A DNA stretch of 64,000 nt from Glutamicibacter ardleyensis. GTDB lineage: Bacteria > Actinomycetota > Actinomycetes > Actinomycetales > Micrococcaceae. Location: positions 496,001 through 560,000 of the forward strand of contig NZ_BMKX01000002.1 in the NCBI RefSeq assembly GCF_014644555.1, read 5' to 3'. The notes under the pieces are model-generated. The model was given only the letters and a program-made list of their open reading frames with translations, searched no databases and had not been told where the DNA came from. Below, in pieces: positions 1 to 8,432 of this stretch (positions are counted from its first letter, which is position 1; every line of letters begins with the position of its first letter). The position numbers were made by a program, and so were the translations under genes.

Positions 1-750
1 CAGCCATTCTGGGTTCAATATGGCTTGTACTTGAAAAACTTGGTTACCCTGGATCTGGGTATGTCCTTCTCCGGACAGGAAGTCCGAGACCTGCTGGCCC
101 GTGCATTCCCAGTTACCGCACGGTTGGCAGTGATGGCATTGGCTATCGAAGCAGTCTTCGGCATTTTCTTCGGTGTCATCGCAGGCATGCGCAAAGGCAA
201 GGCCTTTGATTCCACCGTGCTGATCCTTTCGTTGATCGTGATCGCAATTCCTACCTTCGTGCTGGGCTTTGTGCTGCAGTTTGTCGTCGGAGTTAAGCTC
301 GAATGGGCCAAACCTACCGTCTCCGGCGGAGCAACATGGGGCGAGCTCATTCTTCCCGCGGTGGTTCTTGGCTTGGTTTCCTTCGCCTATGTCCTGCGTC
401 TGACCCGTACCTCGATTATCGAGAACAAACAGGCGGACTATGTACGCACCGCTACCGCTAAGGGCTTGAGCCGCGGGCGTGTTATCAACGTGCACATCCT
501 GCGAAATTCGCTGATCCCAGTGGTGACCTTCCTAGGTGCCGACCTGGGATCGCTCATGGGTGGCGCGATCGTCACCGAGGGTATCTTCAACGTTCCCGGT
601 GTCGGCAACCTGCTGTACCGCGCAATCCTCAAGGGTGAAACCCCCACGGTTGTCGCGGTGGTCGGTGTGCTCGTGATCGTCTTCGTGCTCGCCAACCTCA
701 TCGTAGACATGCTTTACGCCCTGCTTGACCCAAGGATCCGTTATGCCTGA
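1..750 (+). CDS. Dipeptide/oligopeptide ABC transporter permease, DppB type (5' truncated by window edge)
   Basis: This is an inner-membrane permease of a peptide-type ABC importer (BPD_transp_1, DppB/OppB subfamily). The reading frame is open to base 1, so roughly the first 60 residues lie outside the window. The visible part starts in the region before TM2, ends in the family's LDPRIRY tail, and carries the ATPase-coupling EAA loop (DYVRTATAKGLSRGRVI) that contacts the nucleotide-binding subunits. Five hydrophobic segments follow in the usual order. A TTG at 25 could be read as a start, but the homologous sequence clearly continues upstream of it. The next permease starts inside its stop codon, so the two are translationally coupled. 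No binding-protein gene is visible; it probably lies upstream. Substrate cannot be read from the sequence. Confidence 0.93.
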   Translation, partial: QPFWVQYGLYLKNLVTLDLGMSFSGQEVRDLLARAFPVTARLAVMALAIEAVFGIFFGVIAGMRKGKAFDSTVLILSLIVIAIPTFVLGFVLQFVVGVKLEWAKPTVSGGATWGELILPAVVLGLVSFAYVLRLTRTSIIENKQADYVRTATAKGLSRGRVINVHILRNSLIPVVTFLGADLGSLMGGAIVTEGIFNVPGVGNLLYRAILKGETPTVVAVVGVLVIVFVLANLIVDMLYALLDPRIRYA

Positions 751-1756
751 GAACCAGAATCAAAATCCTGAGGCCGGATTGCCTATCAGCAAGATCCGTG
801 CCGGAAAAGTTTCTAAGTACACCATTCCGCACTTTGTTGCGCCACTAGACGAGACCCCGTTGCAGGGTGTCGATGCGGTCAAGGAAACGGGAAAGCCACT
901 ATCCATGTGGGCAGAAGCCTGGCGTTCGCTGCGCAAACGCCCGTTGTTCATCATTTCTGCGCTATTGATCATCGTGGTGATCGCTATTGCGACGATTCCA
1001 GGGTTGTTTACATCGGTTGATCCAACCTCCTGCTACTTGGAATTTTCTAATGAAGGACCAAGCTCAGGCCACCCGATGGGTTATAACTTCCAAGGTTGCG
1101 ACGTGTACGCACGCGCCATCCACGGAACACGTGCCTCGCTGATGGTCGGCATTTTCACCACAATCTTCGTGGTGCTCATTGGCGGCACCATCGGTGCTCT
1201 TGCTGGTTTCTATGGCGGCTGGTTGGATACCATCTTGGCTCGCCTCGGTGACATCTTCTTTGCACTTCCAATGGTGCTTGGTGCCATCATCGTCATGCAG
1301 CTTCCCGCATTCCGAGACAATAAAAGCGTATGGACAGTTATTGTCACGCTCGCAATTTTCGGATGGCCTCAGGTCGCGCGTATTACCCGTGGTGCGGTGC
1401 TCGAAGCGCGCGATGCGGACTTCGTTAAAGCCTCACGTGCGTTGGGACTGTCGCGTGGCAAGTCATTGCTCAAGCACGTGATCCCGAACGCCATGGCACC
1501 GGTGATCGTCGTCGCTACCGTAAACCTAGGTGTGTACATCGTCGCCGAGGCGACGCTCTCCTTCCTTGGTCTTGGACTTCCATTTGAGGTGATGAGCTGG
1601 GGTAACGATATCTCTTCGGCTCAATCTCAACTTCGTAATAACCCGATGATGTTGATGTGGCCTGCACTGTTCTTGTCCGTCACCGTCTTGAGCTTCATCA
1701 TGCTCGGCGATGCAGTGCGTGATGCACTGGATCCTAAGTCTCGAAAGGGGAACTAA
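743..1756 (+). CDS. Dipeptide/oligopeptide ABC transporter permease, DppC type
   Basis: Second permease of the first peptide-type ABC importer. The ATG at 743 overlaps the previous stop by 8 bases and has an AAGGA-type ribosome site just upstream; a longer TTG-started frame from 725 is less plausible. The 337-residue protein has a roughly 55-residue charged cytoplasmic N-terminus, TM1, then an extracytoplasmic loop containing two cysteines and the family motif HPMGYNFQGCDVYAR, where most DppC proteins have HPLGTDxxGRDVxSR. The EAA loop (DADFVKASRALGLSRGKSL) and five further membrane segments follow. N-terminal extension before TM1 is typical of the OppC_N domain. It should pair with the upstream permease and be energised by the double ATPase two bases downstream. 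Confidence 0.93.
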   Translation: MPENQNQNPEAGLPISKIRAGKVSKYTIPHFVAPLDETPLQGVDAVKETGKPLSMWAEAWRSLRKRPLFIISALLIIVVIAIATIPGLFTSVDPTSCYLEFSNEGPSSGHPMGYNFQGCDVYARAIHGTRASLMVGIFTTIFVVLIGGTIGALAGFYGGWLDTILARLGDIFFALPMVLGAIIVMQLPAFRDNKSVWTVIVTLAIFGWPQVARITRGAVLEARDADFVKASRALGLSRGKSLLKHVIPNAMAPVIVVATVNLGVYIVAEATLSFLGLGLPFEVMSWGNDISSAQSQLRNNPMMLMWPALFLSVTVLSFIMLGDAVRDALDPKSRKGN

Positions 1757-1758
1757 CT

Positions 1759-3402
1759 GTGGTGCAGAATTCAGAACCCAAGCCCCTGCTGGAAATCAAA
1801 GACTTGGCCATTACCTTCAGCACGCCTGACGGCCCGGTCAACGCGGTGCGCAACGCCAACCTGACGGTGATGCCCGGCGAGACCGTGGCCATTGTCGGTG
1901 AGTCCGGTTCGGGCAAGTCCACCACCGCTCTGGCGGCCATCGGCCTGCTTCCAAGCAACGGCGAAGTCTCAGCTGGGCAGATTCTTTTTGACGGCGAGGA
2001 TATTTCCAAGGCCAGTGAAAAGCGGTTTGTTGAGTTGCGCGGCAACCACATCGGCATGGTTCCGCAGGACCCGATGAGCAACCTCAACCCAGTGTGGAAA
2101 ATTGGTTTCCAGGTCAAAGAGACTTTGAAAGCCAATGGCCTGGCTGGCAGCAATCCCAAGCAGCGCGTGGCGCAGGTCTTGGCCGATGCTGGCCTGCCCG
2201 ATCCGGAAACGCGGATGAATCAGTATCCGCATGAGTTCTCTGGCGGTATGCGGCAGCGTGCGCTGATTGCCATCGGTTTGGCCTGCCGTCCACGCTTGCT
2301 GATCGCTGATGAGCCCACCAGTGCGTTGGATGTTACCGTGCAGCAGCAGATCCTGGATCACTTGGACACCATGACCAGCGAACTGGGCACCGCCGTCCTG
2401 CTGATCACCCACGATTTGGGCTTGGCCGCAGAACGCGCCGAGAAGGTCATCGTGATGTACAAGGGCCAGGTTGTTGAATCTGGTCCAGCGTTGGAACTGC
2501 TGCGCAATCCACAGCACCCGTACACCAAGCGACTGATCAACTCCGCGCCGTCGTTGGCCGCGCAGCGTGGTGACAAGCACGAGATGGCAGTGGACGAAGT
2601 AGTGGCAGAAAAGTCCGAACCACTGCTGAAGATCTCAAATTTGACGAAGGTCTTCGACATCCGCAAGGGCTTCGGTCGCAAAGAAAAGTTCACCGCAGTG
2701 GACAAGGTATCTTTTGAGATTCCCAAGGGCACCACGACCGCAGTGGTCGGTGAGTCCGGATCGGGCAAATCGACAATCGCGCAGATGGTGCTGAACCTGC
2801 TGGATGCGACCTCCGGAGACATCGTCTTCGACGGGCAAGCTATCGGCAAGCTCAGCGAACGCGAATTGTTCAAGTACCGTCGCCGTGTGCAACCGATCTT
2901 CCAGGACCCTTATGGTTCCCTGGACCCGATGTACTCGATTTACCGCACCATCGAGGAGCCTCTGCGCATCCACGGTATTGGTAATCAGGCATCTCGCGAG
3001 AAGAAGGTCAAGGAACTGCTGGGGCAGGTATCCATGCCGGCCTCGACCATGCACCGATTCCCGAACGAGCTCTCTGGCGGTCAGCGGCAGCGTATTGCCA
3101 TCGCGCGAGCGTTGGCCTTGCAGCCGGAGATGATCGTCTGCGACGAGGCGGTCTCCGCGCTGGACGTGCTGGTGCAAGCGCAGGTGCTGGAGCTGCTTGA
3201 TGAGCTACAGCGTGAATTGGGCCTAACCTACCTGTTCATCACCCACGACTTGGCTGTTGTGCGCCAGATCGCAGATAACGTCTGTGTGATGGAGCATGGG
3301 AAGCTCGTTGAGCAGGGAACGGTGGATGAGATTTTCGAGAATGCGAAGAGCGATTACACCCGAAACCTGTTGTCGGCCATCCCAGGTGCCAGCTTGATTT
3401 AA
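1759..3402 (+). CDS. Peptide ABC transporter ATP-binding protein, fused double ATPase (DppD-DppF type)
   Basis: Two complete nucleotide-binding domains in one 547-residue chain, equal to DppD plus DppF of two-gene systems. First domain: Walker A GESGSGKST at residues 47-55, signature SGGMRQR at 161-167, Walker B before ADEPTSALD near 183. Second domain: Walker A at 331-339, signature SGGQRQR at 439-445, Walker B MIVCDE at 458-463. After the second catalytic Glu the usual Pro is replaced by Ala (CDEAVSALD), a mild variation that leaves the catalytic Glu and the H-loop (ITHDLAV) intact. Tandem GTG codons at 1759 and 1762 follow an AAGGGG site; either could start. It sits two bases after the permease gene and closes the operon, with a hairpin downstream. 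It powers import through the two upstream permeases on the cytoplasmic face. Confidence 0.94.
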   Translation: MVQNSEPKPLLEIKDLAITFSTPDGPVNAVRNANLTVMPGETVAIVGESGSGKSTTALAAIGLLPSNGEVSAGQILFDGEDISKASEKRFVELRGNHIGMVPQDPMSNLNPVWKIGFQVKETLKANGLAGSNPKQRVAQVLADAGLPDPETRMNQYPHEFSGGMRQRALIAIGLACRPRLLIADEPTSALDVTVQQQILDHLDTMTSELGTAVLLITHDLGLAAERAEKVIVMYKGQVVESGPALELLRNPQHPYTKRLINSAPSLAAQRGDKHEMAVDEVVAEKSEPLLKISNLTKVFDIRKGFGRKEKFTAVDKVSFEIPKGTTTAVVGESGSGKSTIAQMVLNLLDATSGDIVFDGQAIGKLSERELFKYRRRVQPIFQDPYGSLDPMYSIYRTIEEPLRIHGIGNQASREKKVKELLGQVSMPASTMHRFPNELSGGQRQRIAIARALALQPEMIVCDEAVSALDVLVQAQVLELLDELQRELGLTYLFITHDLAVVRQIADNVCVMEHGKLVEQGTVDEIFENAKSDYTRNLLSAIPGASLI

Positions 3403-3425
3403 GGATTTTTCGGCTTTTTGCCACC

Positions 3426-3468
3426 AACTCAGGGCAGTGAACTCTTCGAAGAGTCGCTGCCCTGAGTT
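3426..3468 (+). terminator. Stem-loop after first ABC operon
   Basis: Twelve-base inverted repeat AACTCAGGGCAG / CTGCCCTGAGTT with an inner ACTCTTCGAAGAGT palindrome extending the stem. No run of T follows on the plus strand, so it would be a terminator without a U-tract, a form often seen in actinobacteria. Confidence 0.65.
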
Positions 3469-3834
3469 CGTTAAAAAATGACTTATTCAAGAAATGTTTC
3501 AGTTTTTTCGGATCTGAAATAAATGTTGCAAAAACGTTATAAACGAGTTTGGTGGTGGCGGGGCTCAATCACCGCTTCTGATTGAAAAAACCCAATGTGA
3601 AAGAAATCCTTGAAATCCCGGGGGAAGTGAGCCAAGTCGCTAAACTCGCCAGTAACAAGCGAATCGAAACTCGAAAGTTTTGGAAACGTTCCTAAGAGAT
3701 ATGAAGCGGATCTTTCTATATCCAAGATGGCAAAAGCCAGTTAGTCTATTGCTCAATGGTTCCATCATGTGATGTGTTCCACAGTGGACCGCATGGTTCA
3801 GAACTCGTATCGTTCATATTCTCAAGGAGGCGGA
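3469..3834. other. Gene-free region upstream of second ABC operon
   Basis: About 366 bases, visibly more AT-rich than the flanking genes. I find no convincing gene: a 62-codon minus-strand frame at 3537-3725 has no recognisable protein. The region must contain the promoter of the binding-protein gene. Two AACGTT cores, near 3533 and 3687, sit in partly symmetric surroundings (the second as GGAAACGTTCC) and could be operator half-sites of the LacI kind, but this is weak. Confidence 0.4.
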
Positions 3835-5640
3835 ATGCGATTCCAACGTGTTTCGAAGGCAGTAGTAGTAGGTGCTGCAATGGCTTTGGCCCTGTCGGCA
3901 TGTGCACCAGGTGGCAGCGGCACCGATCCGAAGGCTTCGGAGTCAGGCAACACCAGCGGGAACGGTTCAGCTGAAGTGACCAACAGTGGTCTCGCAGACC
4001 TCGGTGACATCACTACCAAGGACGACACCATTGCGGTCTCGGTGGGCGCACCAGAATTCATCAGCTACAACGGGTTCACTCCGAACACCTACTCGACTTA
4101 CAACTCCGCTATCACGGACCGCATGTTCGCAAGCTTCTCGTACTTCGGTACCGATGGAAAGCTCTACCCGAACGAAGATCTCGGCTCTTATGAGAAGGTC
4201 AGCGACGATCCGCTGACCATCAAGTACACCATCAGCGATAATGCTAAATGGTCAGATGGAACGCCTATCACCGTGGCTGACTCGGTCTTGGCCTGGGGCG
4301 TGCAGAACTTGAACCTCAACGAAGGTTCCAAAGAAAAGCCGCTGTTCAACTCGGTCTCCGTCGACCTGGGCGATACCGTGCCAAAGGGCCCACAGGGTGA
4401 CGTTGCAGGCAAGGAATTCACCGTTGAATTCTCGGCCCCGGACCCTGACTGGGCGCTGCAGTCCTGGCTACTGCAGCCAGCTCACGTGGTAGCCAAGGAA
4501 GCTGGCATGAGCACCGAAGAGCTGGCTAACGCCATCCTTGCCGGTGAATCAGACAAGCTGAAGAAGGCCGCCAAGTTCTGGAACGAAGGCTGGAACACCA
4601 ACCCGGGCACCCTTCCAAAGGAAGAAATCATGCCAGTTTCCGGGCCGTACAAGCTCGGATCCTGGAAGGCTGGCGAATCGGTCACCCTGGTAGCGAACGA
4701 GGACTACTACGGTACCCCCGCCGCCACCAAGCAGCTGAACTTCCGCTTCGTTGAAGACGCTGCAATGGTTCAGGCACTGCAGAACAAGGACATCGACGTC
4801 ATCAACCCACAGCCAACGGTTGATACCTTGGCTCAGCTTGAGGCACTTGGTGACCAAGTAGCCATCCAGCAGGGTGACACCCTGACCTGGGAGCACTTGG
4901 ACTTCAACTTCCGTGGAAAGAATGCGTTCAAGAACCTGGAACTGCGCAAAGCATTTGCCATGTGCGTTCCGCGTCAGAACATCGTCGACAACTTGGTCAA
5001 GCCTCTGAACCCAGAAGCAGTGGTCATGAATGCTCGCGAAGTATTCCCATTCCAGGACAACTACGAAGAAGTTGTCTCAGCTTCCTATGACGGTCGCTAC
5101 GATCAGGTTGACATTGAAGGGGCAAAGAAGATCCTCGAAGCCGAGGATGCAGTGGGCACCAAGGTGCGCATTGGCTACTCCGCTCCCAACGAGCGTCGCA
5201 CCAACGAAGTTGCTGCCATCAAGTCCTCCTGTGATGAGGCTGGCTTCAAGGTCGAAGACGCTGGAGATCCGAAGTTCTTCGCACCAGGCGGAACCCAGGA
5301 ACGCGGTGACTACGACGTAGCACTGTTCGCATGGGCAGGTTCAGGCCAGATCTCTTCAGGCCAGAACATCTACGCCACCGGTAAGCCACAGAACTACGGC
5401 CAGTACTCCAACGAGCAGGTTGACGCCGAATGGAAGACCTTGGCAAGTTCCTTGGACCCAGCGGTACACCTGGAGCAGACCAAGAAGATTGAGAAGCTCT
5501 TGTGGGATGACCTGTACGGCATCCCAGTATTTGCCCACCCAGGGCTGAGTGCCTCGGGTTCAGATATCCAGAATGTCCGCCACACCGCGACGCAGTCACA
5601 GATCGTCTGGAACGCCGAACAGTGGGTACGTGCAGAGTAG
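3835..5640 (+). CDS. Peptide/opine ABC transporter substrate-binding lipoprotein (SBP_bac_5 family)
   Basis: Extracytoplasmic binding protein of the second importer. The ATG at 3835 follows a strong AAGGAGG site and begins a lipoprotein signal peptide with lipobox LSAC, Cys23 being the lipidation site; an upstream in-frame ATG at 3769 would add 22 non-signal residues and is rejected. After a Ser/Gly/Asn-rich tether, the 601-residue protein shows the DppA/OppA pattern: YPNEDLGSYEKVSDDPLTIKY at the start of domain I, AKWSDGTPITVADSV, then PVSGPYKLGSWKAGESVTL and a C-terminal GIPVFAHPG. Ligand is probably a di- or oligopeptide; the family also binds opines, nickel and sugars, so this is inferred. 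The permease genes follow after a hairpin at 5680-5714, which could let the binding protein be made in excess. Confidence 0.93.
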   Translation: MRFQRVSKAVVVGAAMALALSACAPGGSGTDPKASESGNTSGNGSAEVTNSGLADLGDITTKDDTIAVSVGAPEFISYNGFTPNTYSTYNSAITDRMFASFSYFGTDGKLYPNEDLGSYEKVSDDPLTIKYTISDNAKWSDGTPITVADSVLAWGVQNLNLNEGSKEKPLFNSVSVDLGDTVPKGPQGDVAGKEFTVEFSAPDPDWALQSWLLQPAHVVAKEAGMSTEELANAILAGESDKLKKAAKFWNEGWNTNPGTLPKEEIMPVSGPYKLGSWKAGESVTLVANEDYYGTPAATKQLNFRFVEDAAMVQALQNKDIDVINPQPTVDTLAQLEALGDQVAIQQGDTLTWEHLDFNFRGKNAFKNLELRKAFAMCVPRQNIVDNLVKPLNPEAVVMNAREVFPFQDNYEEVVSASYDGRYDQVDIEGAKKILEAEDAVGTKVRIGYSAPNERRTNEVAAIKSSCDEAGFKVEDAGDPKFFAPGGTQERGDYDVALFAWAGSGQISSGQNIYATGKPQNYGQYSNEQVDAEWKTLASSLDPAVHLEQTKKIEKLLWDDLYGIPVFAHPGLSASGSDIQNVRHTATQSQIVWNAEQWVRAE

Positions 5641-5679
5641 CTGCCATTAGGCACTGAGCTCAGACACCGTGAGTGAACG

Positions 5680-5714
5680 ACTGCGGGGCCCGATAGACCG
5701 TCGGGCCCCGCAGT
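5680..5714 (+). terminator. Strong GC-rich hairpin between binding protein and permeases
   Basis: Perfect 14-base inverted repeat ACTGCGGGGCCCGA / TCGGGCCCCGCAGT with a 7-base loop. There is no T-run. Its place inside an otherwise single operon suggests partial termination or an mRNA-stabilising 3' end for the binding-protein message. Confidence 0.75.
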
Positions 5715-5805
5715 GTGTCCACCACATCCCCACAATGATTCGTTGACGCCACCACCCAAGGTAAGCGAATCGTCCGGTGAGAAACGAAAGTAGGACATAA
5801 ACGCC

Positions 5806-7323
5806 GTGTTGAAATTCATCGCCAAACGACTTGGATCGGCCATCGGTGTGCTCTTTGCAGCTTCGCTGCTGCTGTACATCCTGGTCATTAATTCGGGTGA
5901 CCCGCTGAAAGACCTGCGTGAAAGTAACGCAGATAACCGCGAATACCTGATGGCACAACGTATCGAATACATGGAGCTAGATCAGCCCTGGTACCTTCGC
6001 TACTGGGACTGGCTGACCGGCGTTTCCAAGTGCTTCGTTGGACAGTGCGACTTAGGCCGTAATATCAACGGCGTGGAAGTCTCGGGACTCCTTGCCAACG
6101 CTGCCGCCTCGACCTTGCGCCTGGTGCTCATCGCCACGGTGATCGCCGCAATCCTCGGTATCGCCATCGGTGTGCTCACCGCGGTGCGTCAATACTCCGG
6201 CCTTGACTACATCGTCACCTTCCTGACCTTCCTCTTCTTCTCACTTCCAGTCTTCTGGGCAGCTGTATTGCTGAAGGAATACCTGGCCATTGGATTTAAT
6301 GACTGGATAGCCTCGCCAGACATATCCTTGGGTACCTCCATACTCATCGGCATAGTCTTGGGCCTGATTATGCAGATGTTCTTAGCCGGCTCGCTCAAAC
6401 GTCGTGCTCTGACCTTCGTCGCTGTAGCGATCTTTGTGCCCTTGGTACTGCAATACTCGCTCTGGCTGAACTTCTACCGTTTCCCGCAAATGGGCCCAGC
6501 AATCGTGGTCGTCTTGACCTTGCTGGTGGCACTATCCGCCACCTCGATGACGGCTGGCCTGAAGGAAAAACGTGTACTTTATCCGGCGCTGATCACCGTG
6601 GTGCTCGTGCTTGCCGCCTACTACGCGACCTTCTACCTGATGTCCGAACCGAACACCTGGATCCTCTTGGGCGGGCTGATCCTCGCCGTAGCGATCCCGG
6701 CGCTTGTTGGACGCCTTATGGGTGGACGACTTCGTAAGAACGCGGCCAGCGTAGCAATGGTGACAGGTTTTGTCGGCGCCGCGCTCACCGTTATCGACCA
6801 CATATTCCGTGCTTGGCCGGGCTTCTTGGACAACAAGGGCCGCCCAATTTCCACTATTGGTTCCTCTACCGCGAACTTTGAGGGCGGTTATTGGGATCAC
6901 TTCTTGGATAACGGCACCCAGTTGCTGCTGCCCACCATTTTGTTGGCAATCATTTCGCTGGCAAGCTACTCGCGCTACACCCGCTCTTCAATGCTGGAAG
7001 TACAGCAGCAGGATTACATTCGTACCGCCCGCTCTAAGGGACTAAGCGAACGTACGGTGATTTTCCGTCACGCATTCCGCAACGCGATGATCCCTATCGC
7101 CACCATCGCGGCCTTCGACTTCGCAGGGCTCATCGGTGGTGCGGTGATTACCGAGCGCGTCTTCGGTTGGAAGGGCATGGGCGAAATGTTCGCCACCGGC
7201 CTGGACCATGTGGACGCCAACCCGGTAATGGCCTTCTTCTTGGTCACCGGTACCGCAGCGATCATTTTCAACCTGCTGGCAGACATTGTCTACGCCATGC
7301 TCGACCCACGCATTCGCGTCTAG
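5806..7323 (+). CDS. ABC transporter permease, DppB type with extra membrane segments
   Basis: First permease of the second importer. The N-terminus (LKFIAKRLGSAIGVLFAASL, then the DLG motif) and C-terminus (EAA-type loop QDYIRTARSKGLSERTVIF, closing LDPRIRV) are ordinary DppB. At 505 residues it is about 170-190 longer than the usual 310-340. The additional part lies roughly at residues 165-360 and is strongly hydrophobic with four or five predicted helices, placed between the canonical TM3 region and the ATPase-coupling loop. Reading frame and codon use continue smoothly through it, so I take it as a genuine domain, not an assembly artefact. GTG at 5806 with an AGGA ribosome site ten bases upstream is chosen; TTG at 5809 is an alternative. 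The partner permease follows after 50 bases. Confidence 0.9.
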   Translation: MLKFIAKRLGSAIGVLFAASLLLYILVINSGDPLKDLRESNADNREYLMAQRIEYMELDQPWYLRYWDWLTGVSKCFVGQCDLGRNINGVEVSGLLANAAASTLRLVLIATVIAAILGIAIGVLTAVRQYSGLDYIVTFLTFLFFSLPVFWAAVLLKEYLAIGFNDWIASPDISLGTSILIGIVLGLIMQMFLAGSLKRRALTFVAVAIFVPLVLQYSLWLNFYRFPQMGPAIVVVLTLLVALSATSMTAGLKEKRVLYPALITVVLVLAAYYATFYLMSEPNTWILLGGLILAVAIPALVGRLMGGRLRKNAASVAMVTGFVGAALTVIDHIFRAWPGFLDNKGRPISTIGSSTANFEGGYWDHFLDNGTQLLLPTILLAIISLASYSRYTRSSMLEVQQQDYIRTARSKGLSERTVIFRHAFRNAMIPIATIAAFDFAGLIGGAVITERVFGWKGMGEMFATGLDHVDANPVMAFFLVTGTAAIIFNLLADIVYAMLDPRIRV

Positions 7324-7373
7324 GCGGCCATGACAATCATCAGCAATCGTGTCTGGGACATTAAGGACAAACG

Positions 7374-8432
7374 ATGAGTAACACCAACGACAATCTGCCG
7401 CAGAACCTCACCTCCGTAGCCGAGGTAGAGGACGCGAAGCTGGCTCGCCAGTCCGAAGATTCAAAGAGCCAAGGCCGCATCGTCATTGGACGGTTCGTCA
7501 AGCATAAGCTCGCCATGACCTCCAGCGTGATCCTAGTTTTTATCACCATCTTTGCTTTCAGCTCCGTAGGGTGGGGAGTAATCCCCGGATGGTGGGACAA
7601 GTCTTATCTAGACGCTGGTGCAGTAATCAATGGTGGCAAGCCAACGCTTAGCCTGGTGCCTACCTGGTTAGGTGGCGAAGGAATCCGCTGGGGAGAAAAT
7701 CCCTTCGGCCAGGATTCCATTGGCAAAGATTACTTTGCACTGGTGATGACAGGAACACAGAAGTCCATCATCATCGGCGTGGTAGTCGGATTGGTCTCCA
7801 CATTCCTCGGTGCAGTCATCGGCGCGGTTGCCGGTTACTTCCGCGGCTGGGTTGATGAAGTACTGATGCGCATCACCGATCTGTTCATCGTGATCCCACT
7901 GTTGGTGCTGGCCGCTGTGTTGGGCCAGATCGCCGGTGCGAGCTCAGGCTCTATTATCACCTTGGCCTTCGTTTTGGGTCTGGTCACCTGGACGGGCTTG
8001 GCCCGTCTGGTTCGCGGTGAGATCCTCTCGCTACGTGAACGCGAATACGTGGCGGCAGCCCAAGCCATGGGTTCCAAGACCTCGCGTGTGATCTTCAAAC
8101 ACTTGCTGCCAAACACCATCGGTGTGATCGTGGTCAACGCGACCTTCGCGATCGCCGGCGCGATCCTGCTGGAATCCTCGCTGTCCTACCTAGGCTTCGG
8201 TGTCCAGCCACCGGAATCCTCACTGGGTCTACTGATCAGCCAGTACCAGAATGCGTTCACCTCTCGTCCGTGGCTCTTCTGGTGGCCAGGCATGATTATC
8301 GTTGCCATCGCGCTGAGCGTGAACTTCCTCGGCGATGGCCTGCGAGATGCTTTTGACCCACGCCACACTGGCAAGAAGCGCCGCCGCCGAGCTGGGCTCT
8401 TCGCCCTGCCAACTCGTAAGGAGAAGCCATGA
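7374..8432 (+). CDS. ABC transporter permease, DppC type
   Basis: Second permease of the complete importer, 352 residues. ATG at 7374 is preceded by AAGGA. A hydrophilic N-terminus of about 45 residues leads to TM1 near residues 48-68, followed by an extended extracytoplasmic loop with the family motif NPFGQDSIGKDYF (HPLGTDxxGRD class), then five more membrane segments and the EAA loop (REYVAAAQAMGSKTSRVIF). The C-terminus is basic (KKRRRRAG) and overlaps the ATPase start by four bases (ATGA), indicating translational coupling. It forms the heterodimeric channel with the long permease upstream. Confidence 0.93.
   Translation: MSNTNDNLPQNLTSVAEVEDAKLARQSEDSKSQGRIVIGRFVKHKLAMTSSVILVFITIFAFSSVGWGVIPGWWDKSYLDAGAVINGGKPTLSLVPTWLGGEGIRWGENPFGQDSIGKDYFALVMTGTQKSIIIGVVVGLVSTFLGAVIGAVAGYFRGWVDEVLMRITDLFIVIPLLVLAAVLGQIAGASSGSIITLAFVLGLVTWTGLARLVRGEILSLREREYVAAAQAMGSKTSRVIFKHLLPNTIGVIVVNATFAIAGAILLESSLSYLGFGVQPPESSLGLLISQYQNAFTSRPWLFWWPGMIIVAIALSVNFLGDGLRDAFDPRHTGKKRRRRAGLFALPTRKEKP

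Noticed and set aside
3537-3725. 62-codon minus-strand frame before the second ABC operon
   Set aside because: No ribosome site, no recognisable family, and it lies in the expected promoter region of the binding-protein gene.
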